Source: Rhizobium sp. 11515TR
GTDB taxonomy: Bacteria > Pseudomonadota > Alphaproteobacteria > Rhizobiales > Rhizobiaceae
Direction of reading: 5' to 3'
NCBI RefSeq assembly: GCF_002277895.1
Contig: NZ_CP023000.1
Span: forward strand, 1,178,001 to 1,242,000
Length of the DNA: 64,000 nt
The position numbers and the translations under genes were made by a program. Below, in pieces: positions 18,662-27,178 of the stretch (position 1 is its first letter; every line of letters starts with the position of its first letter). Under the pieces are notes generated by a model. It worked only from the letters and a program-made list of their open reading frames with translations, was not told the DNA's origin and made no database searches.

Positions 18662-19189
18662 ATGCGCAAGCTCCTGTTCGAAAGCTTGATCCGACCGCCC
18701 CTGACGGAACCTGCACCGGCCAGTGCCGGTGCAGCGGCTGAAGAGCTCGCGGCCGCGGTGGATAGTAAAGCTCATCGCAGGCTCGGTCGCAGCCTGGCGA
18801 TCCGCGCCATCGATGCCGGCTCCTGCAATGGTTGCGAACTCGAAATGCATGCTCTGAGCAACGCATTTTATGATATCGAACGGTTTGGCATCCGTTTCGT
18901 GGCCTCGCCTCGCCATGCCGATGTGCTCATGGTCACCGGTCCGGTGACAAAGAACATGGCGGAAGCCCTCGAACGGACATACAATGCAACGCCGGAACCC
19001 AAATGGGTCGTTGCGCTGGGCGACTGCGCGCGTGATGGCGGCTGCTTTGCCGGGAGCTATGCCGTGGTCGGCGGCGTTTCGAAGATCGTGCCCGTCGACT
19101 TGCACATTGCCGGCTGCCCGCCTTCACCCACGGATATCCTCAAAGGCTTGCTGGCACTGCTTGACCATGTCATCGAAGGGAGCGGCTAG
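18662..19189 (+). CDS. hyfI: Small subunit (NuoB/HyfI-like) iron-sulfur protein
   Basis: 175-residue electron-transfer subunit next to the large subunit. Ligands for one [4Fe-4S] cluster are visible: C55 and C58 (AGSCNGCE), C122 (GDCARDGGC, with an extra C128) and C152 (AGCPP). This is the proximal-cluster arrangement of hydrogenase small subunits and NuoB. The first 45 residues are a proline/alanine-rich extension without signal peptide, so it faces the cytoplasm. Last gene of the operon. No polyferredoxin (HyfA/HyfH) or maturation gene follows, so its electron donor is not encoded here. Confidence 0.9.
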   Translation: MRKLLFESLIRPPLTEPAPASAGAAAEELAAAVDSKAHRRLGRSLAIRAIDAGSCNGCELEMHALSNAFYDIERFGIRFVASPRHADVLMVTGPVTKNMAEALERTYNATPEPKWVVALGDCARDGGCFAGSYAVVGGVSKIVPVDLHIAGCPPSPTDILKGLLALLDHVIEGSG

Positions 19190-19265
19190 GTGTGTAGTCC
19201 CTGAGTGTGATCGTGCATCATTGGTTCTGAGCCGTCAGGAGGAGGAAGCATTCTTCACGGCAGGC

Positions 19266-19437
19266 CTGCACGATACCGCTATCTTCTTCGCGGCCAGACC
19301 CATGGACTAACGAGGAGATGGTGGGAGAGGCGCTCGCCCCGGTCTGCGAAAAAATTACGATCACCACGAAATTCGGCTGGGATATCGATCAGGAAACCGG
19401 CCGGCATCGCGGTGGAGTCAATAGCAAGCCGGCCTAT
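19266..19437 (+). pseudogene. Aldo/keto reductase gene remnant
   Basis: A short plus-strand stretch translates to WTNEEMVGEALAPVCEKITI then TTKFGWDIDQETGRHRGGVN from about 19303 to 19425. This is the cofactor-side block of Tas/YajO-type aldo/keto reductases, where TNEELVGEAL and ATKFGFDID are typical. Just before it, GLHDT in another frame resembles the family FFDTAEVYG block, so the piece is also shifted. There is no start, and similarity ends where the permease gene begins at 19434. I read it as debris of a deleted or disrupted gene at the junction between two operons. Confidence 0.6.
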
Positions 19438-20315
19438 CCCTTTATTCCGGCCGAAAGCATGATCGCGCGCGTGATCTGCTTCTGAAAGACAAGGTAGAGA
19501 ACGGCGACGGGAAGGCCGGCCAGAACAGCGGCCGCCATGTCCTTGGCAAAACGCACGCCGAAGACATCCTTCACCTGGGTAATCCCGACGGGAATGGTGA
19601 TCGTGCCGTCCGATGTTGCGACCAGGAATGGCCACAGGAAATTATTCCATGCCGCGATGAAGGTTGTGATGCCGAGCGCAGTGATCACGCCCCAGTTCAT
19701 CGGTACATAGATCTTCCAGAGCGTTCTCAAGTGCCCGGCATTGTCGAGCATCGCCGCCTCGCGGAATTCCTTTGGAATCTGGTCGAAGAACTGCTTGAGG
19801 ATGATGATGACCGATGGCACCACCAGCTGCGGCAGCACGATGCCGCCCCAGCTGTTGATGAGTCCGAACATGTTCATCAACACGAAATGGTTGATGATGA
19901 GCGCCTCCGCCGGCACCATCACCGAGGCGATCAACGCTCCATAAATCATACGGCGGCCGGGAAACTGGATTTGGCTGAGCGCGTAGGCGCAGCCGACGCT
20001 CATCACAAGCACCAGAACTGCAATGATCGCCGAGGTGCCGACCGAGTTCATATACCATTGCACGATGCTGGAGTGCTCGATCACGTAACGATAGGGTTCG
20101 AGCGTCGGTGCCTTCGGAAAAAGCCCGGGTGTCCGGCTGACCACCTCCGTGTCGGATTTGAGCGACGTCATGACCGCCCAATAGAGCGGAAAGAACCAGA
20201 TGAGAGCGCCGAACGCCGTCAGTGCGGTCAGTCCGCGCCCGCTCCAACCTCTCGAAGCGACATGATTCTTCGCCGCGGTCAGCTCTGTCTGCGCACTTGT
20301 TGTGAGAGCGCTCAT
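19434..20315 (-). CDS. Carbohydrate ABC transporter permease (MalG type), locus 2
   Basis: Inner-membrane sugar importer subunit of 293 residues. A 25-residue polar N-terminus precedes about six helices, and the coupling loop reads EAAMLDNAGHLRTLWKIYVP. Start overlaps the preceding permease stop by four bases. It ends in the region of the aldo/keto reductase remnant. No ATPase gene lies in this locus. Confidence 0.92.
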   Translation of the reverse strand: MSALTTSAQTELTAAKNHVASRGWSGRGLTALTAFGALIWFFPLYWAVMTSLKSDTEVVSRTPGLFPKAPTLEPYRYVIEHSSIVQWYMNSVGTSAIIAVLVLVMSVGCAYALSQIQFPGRRMIYGALIASVMVPAEALIINHFVLMNMFGLINSWGGIVLPQLVVPSVIIILKQFFDQIPKEFREAAMLDNAGHLRTLWKIYVPMNWGVITALGITTFIAAWNNFLWPFLVATSDGTITIPVGITQVKDVFGVRFAKDMAAAVLAGLPVAVLYLVFQKQITRAIMLSAGIKG

Positions 20316-21205
20316 TTTTCCCCTCGTGCACGCAGGAACTGATATTGCAGGACGGAGGCAATGAGAATGATGACGAATAGGATGGTGGCGACGGCGGCGC
20401 CTTCGCCACCCTTGTTCTGCTTGAAGGCTAGATCGTAGATGACGGTCATGACAACGGCCTGCGCATCCGCCGGCGTGTGGGCGAAATAGCCAAGCAGATA
20501 GGGCTGCGCGAAGATCTTGAATTGCGCAATCAGCTGCAGTGTCAGAACGAGTGCTGTGACCGGCCAGATCAGTGGCCAGGTTATTCTTGAAAACACCTGC
20601 CAGCGGTTGGCATTGTCGAGTGCGGCCGCCTCGTAGACGTCAGGCGAGATGCTGCGCAGCGCCGCAAGAAATAGAAGGATGTTAAAGCCGATCGTCCACC
20701 AGATGGTGACCACGGCAACCGACGGGATGAAATAGGTTGGCGAACGCAGCACCGGGAGCGGTCGCCCGCCGGTAAACAGACCGATGACATTCTGGATGAC
20801 GCCGTATTGCATGTTTGCAATCCAGGTCCAGATCTGCGTCACCACCGACACCGGCAGGATCGAGGGCAGAAAAAAACAAGCGAGAACCAGCATCTGCATG
20901 CGTCCGCTCAGACGATTGATGCCCATGGCAATGAACAGCGCCAGAAACGTGCCGGGGACGACGGTCAGGACGATGAAGTAGAGCGTATTCAGAAGCGCCT
21001 TTTGAAATTGCGGTGAGGAGAGCTGGCGCGCATAATTGTCGAGGCCAACCCATTCGCCGGGGCCGATCAGCGGCGCATTGGTCAGGCTCATCGCTACCAT
21101 CCGCCACATCGGATAGGCGAAGATCACCAGAAATGCGACGACCGCCGGTGCGACCAGCAGCGCGGCAACCACATTATCCTGTTTCCTGTTGCTGACCGCG
21201 GCCAT
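20312..21205 (-). CDS. Carbohydrate ABC transporter permease (MalF type), locus 2
   Basis: Channel partner of the permease at 19434-20315, 297 residues, about six membrane helices and the coupling loop EAAALDNANRWQVFSRITWP. It follows the binding-protein gene by 65 bases and is coupled to the next permease through a four-base overlap. Confidence 0.92.
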   Translation of the reverse strand: MAAVSNRKQDNVVAALLVAPAVVAFLVIFAYPMWRMVAMSLTNAPLIGPGEWVGLDNYARQLSSPQFQKALLNTLYFIVLTVVPGTFLALFIAMGINRLSGRMQMLVLACFFLPSILPVSVVTQIWTWIANMQYGVIQNVIGLFTGGRPLPVLRSPTYFIPSVAVVTIWWTIGFNILLFLAALRSISPDVYEAAALDNANRWQVFSRITWPLIWPVTALVLTLQLIAQFKIFAQPYLLGYFAHTPADAQAVVMTVIYDLAFKQNKGGEGAAVATILFVIILIASVLQYQFLRARGEK

Positions 21206-21270
21206 CCGTCACCTCTCTCGCTAATGCAGCCCCGGGGCAGGGAGGCGTCCCGGGGCTGTCGAAGAAAACG

Positions 21271-22530
21271 TCACTGAGAGTTCATGTGATCGCGAAACTT
21301 CTCGAGCGTTTCCTTCACATCGCCGTCACCGTTGAGCGGCCCGGACGCCATGTTCTGCCAATCGTCGTCGAATTTCGAAGCCGCACCCGTCAGCGGCGTC
21401 TTTGGCATGTAGAAGGCGTTGAGTGCCATGGCGGCATAATCCGCTTGCGGCTTGAGCGCCTTGTAGGCGGCCGAGGTGCTAACCGGCAGATAGGCCGGAA
21501 TGTGGCCGGCCGCAGCCCATTCCAGCGAATTCACGTTCATCCAGCGGATGACTTCGAGAACCGCCGCGCGTTTTTCCGGGGTCATGGTGACGCCGACATT
21601 GTTGGGGATCACGAAGGAGTGCGAGTCCGACCAGTTGGCGGGCTTGCCCATCCAGGCCGGGATGTTGACCATGCCGTAATCGAAGCCGTTGCCCTTGGCC
21701 ACTTCGGTTTCCATGGTCGGCAGTTCCCAATTGCCGTTCAGGAAGAACGCGGATTGTCCGGCGAGAAAAGTGGGGGTGATGGTCTCGGTGTCGATATAGG
21801 GCTGCGCCCAGCCTTGCTTCACCCAATCGGCGACTTCATTGTAGGCTTTTTCCATCTTGTCGAAATTCTCGCCCTGCAGGAACTTGCCGTCGGCTGTCAG
21901 TTGGCCGCCCTCCTGGCCAAACAAGGTATAGATATCGCGCAGATCACCGTTGGATGAGGAGATGACGACGCCGTTCTTGCCGGCGTCCTTCGCCTTGGCC
22001 AGCACCGCGCGCCAGCCTTCCAGCGTGTCGATGCCGGTCGGCTTGCCGTCGTTGCCCAATGCGCCCAGCTCTTTCAGTATAGTCTTGTTATAGTAGAGCA
22101 CTTCTCCGTGCACGTCGAAGGGGACGGCATAGCGGACGTTATCGACCGTCGAGGCGGCGATTGCGTTCGGCGGATAGTCACTGTCTTTCAGTCCGACGGC
22201 ATCGAGCTCCTTCGGATCGATCGGCGAGACGGTCTTGGCCGCAACTGCGGCTGCCAGGCGTGACAGGTGGTATGTGGCGATATCAGGCCCCTGGCCGACG
22301 GCGGCGGATGTCTGCAGCTTGGTATAGTAGGGGATACCCCATTCGAGCGTCGTGCCCGTGATCTGGATCTTGTCCTTATGCTCGTCATTGAAGCGCTGGA
22401 TCAGCGCCTTCATTCGCACACCGTCGCCTCCGGACAGAAAGTCCCACCAGACGACGTTTTCGATTGCGAATGCCGGAAAGGCAGTCATGAGGGCTAACGC
22501 CGCAATCGATGTTCTCAACAGGTTACGCAT
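21271..22530 (-). CDS. Extracellular sugar-binding protein, locus 2
   Basis: Periplasmic family-1 solute-binding protein of 419 residues. The signal peptide ends FPAFAIE, with cleavage near residue 22. The start at 22530 has GGAGGAGAGAGA directly before it. It lies between the GH2 glycosidase gene and the permeases, so the ligand is probably an oligosaccharide or glycoside that the glycosidase then splits in the cytoplasm. Confidence 0.92.
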   Translation of the reverse strand: MRNLLRTSIAALALMTAFPAFAIENVVWWDFLSGGDGVRMKALIQRFNDEHKDKIQITGTTLEWGIPYYTKLQTSAAVGQGPDIATYHLSRLAAAVAAKTVSPIDPKELDAVGLKDSDYPPNAIAASTVDNVRYAVPFDVHGEVLYYNKTILKELGALGNDGKPTGIDTLEGWRAVLAKAKDAGKNGVVISSSNGDLRDIYTLFGQEGGQLTADGKFLQGENFDKMEKAYNEVADWVKQGWAQPYIDTETITPTFLAGQSAFFLNGNWELPTMETEVAKGNGFDYGMVNIPAWMGKPANWSDSHSFVIPNNVGVTMTPEKRAAVLEVIRWMNVNSLEWAAAGHIPAYLPVSTSAAYKALKPQADYAAMALNAFYMPKTPLTGAASKFDDDWQNMASGPLNGDGDVKETLEKFRDHMNSQ

Positions 22531-22691
22531 TCTCTCTCCTCCAGGCTGTTCTGTTTTCCTCCCGGGCCGCTCTTTGCTGGATGGCCCTTATGCCTTGCGC
22601 AGCGGCTAACGAGCCGCGTGATATCCCTTGCAGCTGTCTGGACCGCCTCAGCTTCCTCCGGTCATATGCGGCGGTTCAATCTTCTGGCCAC

Positions 22692-25433
22692 CTATCCCGC
22701 TGCCGTCTCGATGATGCAATCAAGCAAGGTTGCCGCCACCGGATCGACACCGGCCGCTTCGCGCATCAGGCCGAAGGTCGTGGCGACGATACGGCCGGCG
22801 CCAACCTTCCTTTCGGCAATGGTTGCACATGGCTTGTGGATCCAGCCCACCATCGTACCTGCATGCACCAAGCCGTCGAAATGGATCGGCCGAAAACCGG
22901 TGATGACGCGGTTCGGGTTGACGCCGACGAAGGAGAGATCGGTCAACGGGCCGCCCGGTATGCGTTCGAATTTTCCCGAACGCTTCACCCAGCTGAAGCC
23001 GGTGACCCAATTGCCTTTCCAGATGGTGCCGTTGCGTTCGGTGACGCGCATCTGCGGCATGGATTGCCCGCGATCGCCCCCGGCCGGGTAATTCCAGTTG
23101 GGCTGGTCGTTGCGCAGATTGCCGAACGGCAGTGGTGCCACATCGGCAAGCGACACATAATGGGCGCCGTGCTCCATGGCGTCGATATCGGCCTGACTGA
23201 GAGAAGACGCAACTCGCACATCCGCCTTGCCGGCCTCGACAACCGCATAGCCAAGCGCAGTCAGATATTCCGCGATCTCAGGTTCGGCCGAGAAGACGGA
23301 AAGGGTTGGCTTGGAGCGGCTGCCATAGACGCTGACATCGAGGCTGTTGCGCGCAATCTCCTTGCCGCCGGCGGTGATGGTAAACAGGATGCTGATCTGC
23401 CTGCCGGCCATGGCCGCTGCAAAGGGTAAAGAAAGTGTCGCCAGATGCTGTACCGATGTTGCGCTCGCAGCCGGGATCGCCATCTTTCCGGCGGGCGCAC
23501 CATCGATGCTCCAGCTCAGTTCGGCGGCGGGGAGCGCCTTGCCCCCGGTCGAGATTTCGAGCTCTATATCGGCGGTATCGCCTGCCCACACAGCATGGCG
23601 CTGCATGCGCGGGATGATGACGACATCGGTGTTAATCTCGTGGAAGCGGCTGTGATAGGCACGCGTATTGCGCTGCATGTCCATCAAGCCATTGGCTTCC
23701 CAGTGCAAATCGGTCAGCTCGGTGATGACATAGCCCTGAATAGAGGCATGGCGGCGCATCTCTTCGATTTCGAATTTGAGCGCATTGAACTGATGCCACT
23801 GCGTGTCCTCGACGAAGGAGCCGAAGGACGAAAAGACCTTGTCGAACTGATAGGTGCGGAAGCGCTGTTCGACGCCATGCGGATAGGTCGCGCCGTCGCT
23901 ATCCCATTCCAGGCCATTGATGAACCAGAACGGCTCCTTGCCGTCCTGCTTGAGCTTTTCGGGATGCGGGAGGCCCCAGACGCCGAACTCGGAGACAACG
24001 AGCGGTTCGTCGCCGCGCCGTTTTGCATCGCCGTTCGGCGAATAGGACCACTCAGGCCGCGCCGCGAAAGCCGATACCCAGTCAGTCCATTCGCGTGCCA
24101 TTTCCGGAACCGAGGCGTAGTAGTGATAGTCGTCTATGTCGGAGACGACATGGAAGTTCGGAATGCAGGCGGAATTGTCGACGACCAGCCGTGTCGGGTC
24201 CTTCTTCTTCAGCCAGTGATAGGCGCCTTCCAACCAGGCTCGCTGATCGGCGCTTTCGACGAGGCGCGTTCCCCAATCCTCGTTGATGATGGTCCAGATC
24301 ACGATGGAGGGGTGATTACCGTCGCGGCGCAGGATCCCTTCCATCGTATCGAGCAGGCGCTTCGCCGATTTTTCAGTGAAGGTCTGAATGTTCGGAATCT
24401 CCGTCCAGACCAGCAGGCCAAACCGGTCCGCCACATCGTAATAGCGCGGATCGGGAACCTTGATATGGCAGCGCAGCAGGTTGAGCCCGAGCTCCTTCGC
24501 CTTGCGTGCCTGGTCCTCCAGGAACTCCAGCGACGGCGGTGTATAGATGCCCTCCGGATAATAATCCTGATCCAGTGCGCCGCGCATGTAGAAGGGCTCG
24601 CCGTTCAGAAAGAACTTTCCATCTTTTGCCTCGAAGGTTCGAAAGCCGAAATTCTGCTCGGCGGCATCGATAATGTTGCCGCACTCGGATAGCTCGGCAA
24701 CGGCCCGATAGAGCGCGGGATCATCAAACGACCACGCCTCCGCTTTGGCGACTTTGAGCGCGGCCGAAGTCCGTGCCTCGTCATCGAGCGCAACTTCGGT
24801 CGAAGCTGCGACCGCACCGTTGCGATCCAGAAGCGTGATCTTCAAGGCGCCGGTAAAAGCTGCTGACAGCTCGACATCGATAGCGACATCGCCGGTTGCG
24901 AGATCCGCGCGAATGGCTTGGTGGATGATATGTGCCTCGCAGCGGCATTCCAGCCAGACCGACTGCCAGATGCCACCCAGCATTCCGTACCAGCTCTGCT
25001 TGCCATGCGGGATCTCGTCGAACGGGAAATCCGGGAAGGCCCGGACATCGGCGCTCGGCAGCATAACCTTCACATCCAGACGTAACTCGCCGGTCAATAG
25101 ATCGGGAGGGATGACGAATTCGAAGGGCAGATAGCCGCCTTCGTGGGAGCCGAGGGCGTGATCGTTGACCGAGACTTCGGCGAAATAGTTCACGGCACCG
25201 AAATGCACGATGACCTGACGGCCAAGCCATTCCTGCGGCACAGTGAAGGCGCGGGAATAGGTTGCCACGCCAGCGGCGGCCCGCAGATGCGGAAAATGAG
25301 CCTGCCAGGGTGCGGGCACGGCGATCGTCGTCGGCTTTTGCCCTTCCAGCTGAAAGTTCCAGGTTCCGTCGAGAGACAGGCGTGCACGCGGCCCGGAATG
25401 AGTATCGGCGAAACGGCGGGAGGCGATGGTCAT
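22692..25433 (-). CDS. Glycoside hydrolase family 2 enzyme (beta-galactosidase/glucuronidase-like)
   Basis: 913-residue cytoplasmic retaining glycosidase; no signal peptide. A jelly-roll sugar-binding domain (about 15-165), an immunoglobulin-like domain (about 170-265) and the TIM barrel (from FRTFEAKDGKFFLNGE, about 265) are seen in GH2 order. The acid/base glutamate is E385 in NHPSIVIWTIINED and the nucleophile E482 in VVSEFGVWG. The 400 residues after the barrel are additional domains. It is first in the minus-strand unit with the importer and faces a LacI regulator across a palindromic operator. The substrate could be a beta-galactoside, glucuronide or mannoside; sequence alone does not decide. 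Confidence 0.9.
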   Translation of the reverse strand: MTIASRRFADTHSGPRARLSLDGTWNFQLEGQKPTTIAVPAPWQAHFPHLRAAAGVATYSRAFTVPQEWLGRQVIVHFGAVNYFAEVSVNDHALGSHEGGYLPFEFVIPPDLLTGELRLDVKVMLPSADVRAFPDFPFDEIPHGKQSWYGMLGGIWQSVWLECRCEAHIIHQAIRADLATGDVAIDVELSAAFTGALKITLLDRNGAVAASTEVALDDEARTSAALKVAKAEAWSFDDPALYRAVAELSECGNIIDAAEQNFGFRTFEAKDGKFFLNGEPFYMRGALDQDYYPEGIYTPPSLEFLEDQARKAKELGLNLLRCHIKVPDPRYYDVADRFGLLVWTEIPNIQTFTEKSAKRLLDTMEGILRRDGNHPSIVIWTIINEDWGTRLVESADQRAWLEGAYHWLKKKDPTRLVVDNSACIPNFHVVSDIDDYHYYASVPEMAREWTDWVSAFAARPEWSYSPNGDAKRRGDEPLVVSEFGVWGLPHPEKLKQDGKEPFWFINGLEWDSDGATYPHGVEQRFRTYQFDKVFSSFGSFVEDTQWHQFNALKFEIEEMRRHASIQGYVITELTDLHWEANGLMDMQRNTRAYHSRFHEINTDVVIIPRMQRHAVWAGDTADIELEISTGGKALPAAELSWSIDGAPAGKMAIPAASATSVQHLATLSLPFAAAMAGRQISILFTITAGGKEIARNSLDVSVYGSRSKPTLSVFSAEPEIAEYLTALGYAVVEAGKADVRVASSLSQADIDAMEHGAHYVSLADVAPLPFGNLRNDQPNWNYPAGGDRGQSMPQMRVTERNGTIWKGNWVTGFSWVKRSGKFERIPGGPLTDLSFVGVNPNRVITGFRPIHFDGLVHAGTMVGWIHKPCATIAERKVGAGRIVATTFGLMREAAGVDPVAATLLDCIIETAAG

Positions 25434-25455
25434 GGCCGCGAGCTTTTCGGTTGGA

Positions 25456-25504
25456 TTAAGTCACAAAATAAGTTACAGAAAAGTTTCGTAACTTATAAAC
25501 TTAA
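25456..25504. promoter_or_regulatory. Nested inverted repeats, probable LacI-family operator
   Basis: ATAAGTTAC (25468-25476) and GTAACTTAT (25488-25496) form a perfect 9-base inverted repeat with an 11-base spacer that itself contains GAAA-AG-TTTC. An outer pair TTAAGT (25456-25461) and ACTTAA (25499-25504) nests around it. The site lies in the AT-rich gap between the divergent GH2 gene and the LacI-type regulator gene, the usual place for an autoregulated operator. Confidence 0.6.
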
Positions 25505-25589
25505 CTTCCGCAAGGGCCGCAGCTTCACATTGTCCGTCAGATTTCCTAACGTGCGCGCAGACTGCCCTTGAGTCCGAGAAAGAAACTGA

Positions 25590-26615
25590 GTGAACGACAA
25601 GACGACGAAACGACCGACCATGTCCGATATCGCCTCGCAGGTCGGCGTTTCGCATGCGACGGTTTCACTGGTGCTGAACGAGGCGCCCGGCAAGAGGGTC
25701 TCGGAGAAGGTGCGCGAGCGCGTTTTGGCTGTCGCCGCAGAACTTGGCTATCAGAAGACTGCGCCGGCCAATGACCCGATCGGCGGGATCATCGTTCTGC
25801 TGATAGACGATCTCATGGCCTCGCAGCATGCCGCGCCGCTGATAGAAGGTGTTCGGAGCGCGGCGGAAGAGCAGGGCTTGGCGGCGCTCACCGTCGTGAC
25901 GGGCGGACAGGTCGAATTCGCCGAATCCATTCTCGACTATCTCGGACGGCGCCAGATCGTCGGCGTAATCTACGCCACGCTCATCACCCAGCTCGCGCCG
26001 GTGCTGCCCTCCAAACTTGGCAACTATCCGGCCGTCCTTCTCAATTGCCATCAGCAGCGGGCCGAGTTCTCTTCGATCATTCCAGGCGATCATGCCGGCG
26101 GTTATGCGGCGACGGAAGCCTTGATCAAGGCCGGCCATCGCCGCATCGCCATGATCGATGCCGGCAGGCAGCGGCTTGAAGCAGCGCGCGATCGCCTGAG
26201 CGGCTATCGCCAGGCGCTGACGACCTACGATATCGCCGTCGATCCGGAACTGATCCTTTCGGAAGCCTGGTCCCTCGATCTCGGGCGGGAAAAGATGCTG
26301 CAGCTTCTCGATCTGCCGCTGCCGCCGACGGCGGTTTTCTGCTTTTCCGACCGGGTTGCGATGGGCGCCTATGATGCGATCAGGATGCGTGGGTTGAGGA
26401 TTCCCGACGACATTTCGGTCGTCGGTTTCGACGATGAGAGTCTCGCTCGAAAAATCCTGCCGCCGCTCACAACGTTGAAGCTGCCGCACGAGGATATGGG
26501 CCGTTGGGCAGTCTCCGAGCTTTTGGAAAAAGTGATGCATCCGAAGAAGCCGCCAGTGAGGCTGAAGATGGAGTGCCAGCTGATCCTTCGCGCTTCCATC
26601 GCGCCGCCGCCCTAA
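25590..26615 (+). CDS. LacI family transcriptional regulator
   Basis: 341-residue sugar-responsive repressor. The HTH is at about residues 9-30 (PTMSDIASQVGVSHATVSLV), followed by the hinge (GKRVSEKVRERVLAVAAELGY) and a periplasmic-binding-protein-like ligand domain ending with the usual VVGFDDESLARKILPPLTTL. A GTG start at 25590 is used so the N-terminus reads KRPTMSDIA as in relatives; ATG 25620 is possible. It is divergent from the GH2/importer unit, which it most likely controls. Confidence 0.92.
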   Translation: MNDKTTKRPTMSDIASQVGVSHATVSLVLNEAPGKRVSEKVRERVLAVAAELGYQKTAPANDPIGGIIVLLIDDLMASQHAAPLIEGVRSAAEEQGLAALTVVTGGQVEFAESILDYLGRRQIVGVIYATLITQLAPVLPSKLGNYPAVLLNCHQQRAEFSSIIPGDHAGGYAATEALIKAGHRRIAMIDAGRQRLEAARDRLSGYRQALTTYDIAVDPELILSEAWSLDLGREKMLQLLDLPLPPTAVFCFSDRVAMGAYDAIRMRGLRIPDDISVVGFDDESLARKILPPLTTLKLPHEDMGRWAVSELLEKVMHPKKPPVRLKMECQLILRASIAPPP

Positions 26616-27178
26616 GGGCGGCTCGGGTGTTTGCCAGTCATCCGCGCCCGGTTATCCATCAATCGTTGAGCCTCCGACAACGTGACATCTCTGCTAAAGC
26701 GGAAAAACCAGCTACGGATCTCATCATCCTTTTGGAGTAGTGCCGGCAGCGGAAGGTGGAGATGCGGCTGGAATCCGCGCCGGCGTTGCGTTTCATCTAC
26801 CTCTTTATGATGAGTTTCGAAGCTGTAGATAATACGATGGTAGTATTTGGCAAAATAAATAATCGCATAAGTTGCGAATGGTCGGGTTCGCCGAGATCCC
26901 AGAAGCCGAAGATGCACAAATAATGCCACATGTTTCACCAGTGCGCGATGGACTTCGCTTCTTGCCGCAGCGGGTATAACGGCTGCTATTGTAGCGGGAT
27001 GGACTGACAGGCTGATCCCAAGTCGCAAGTTGGTCCCTTCAGATAGCTGGTCAATTATTGGGCATCTACGGACCACGCCGTTAGCACAATCTGAGCGATA
27101 TTGCGGCGCACAAAAAACCGTGCAACGATCTATGCATTCTTTCGGGAGGAAGAATATAGCGCATTCATCAAGGGATCT
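26616..27178. other. Intergenic region, 563 bases, no supported gene
   Basis: Moderately AT-rich around 26815-26885. A minus-strand frame of 154 codons is open across 26612-27076, but it has no recognisable domain, no good ribosome site and unusual composition, so I do not call it. The right end must contain the promoter of the glucan operon; I could not identify a convincing pair of hexamers. Confidence 0.5.

Noticed and set aside
26612..27076. Minus-strand open frame of 154 codons in an otherwise empty gap
   Set aside because: No domain, no ribosome site and atypical composition; not excluded, but not supportable.
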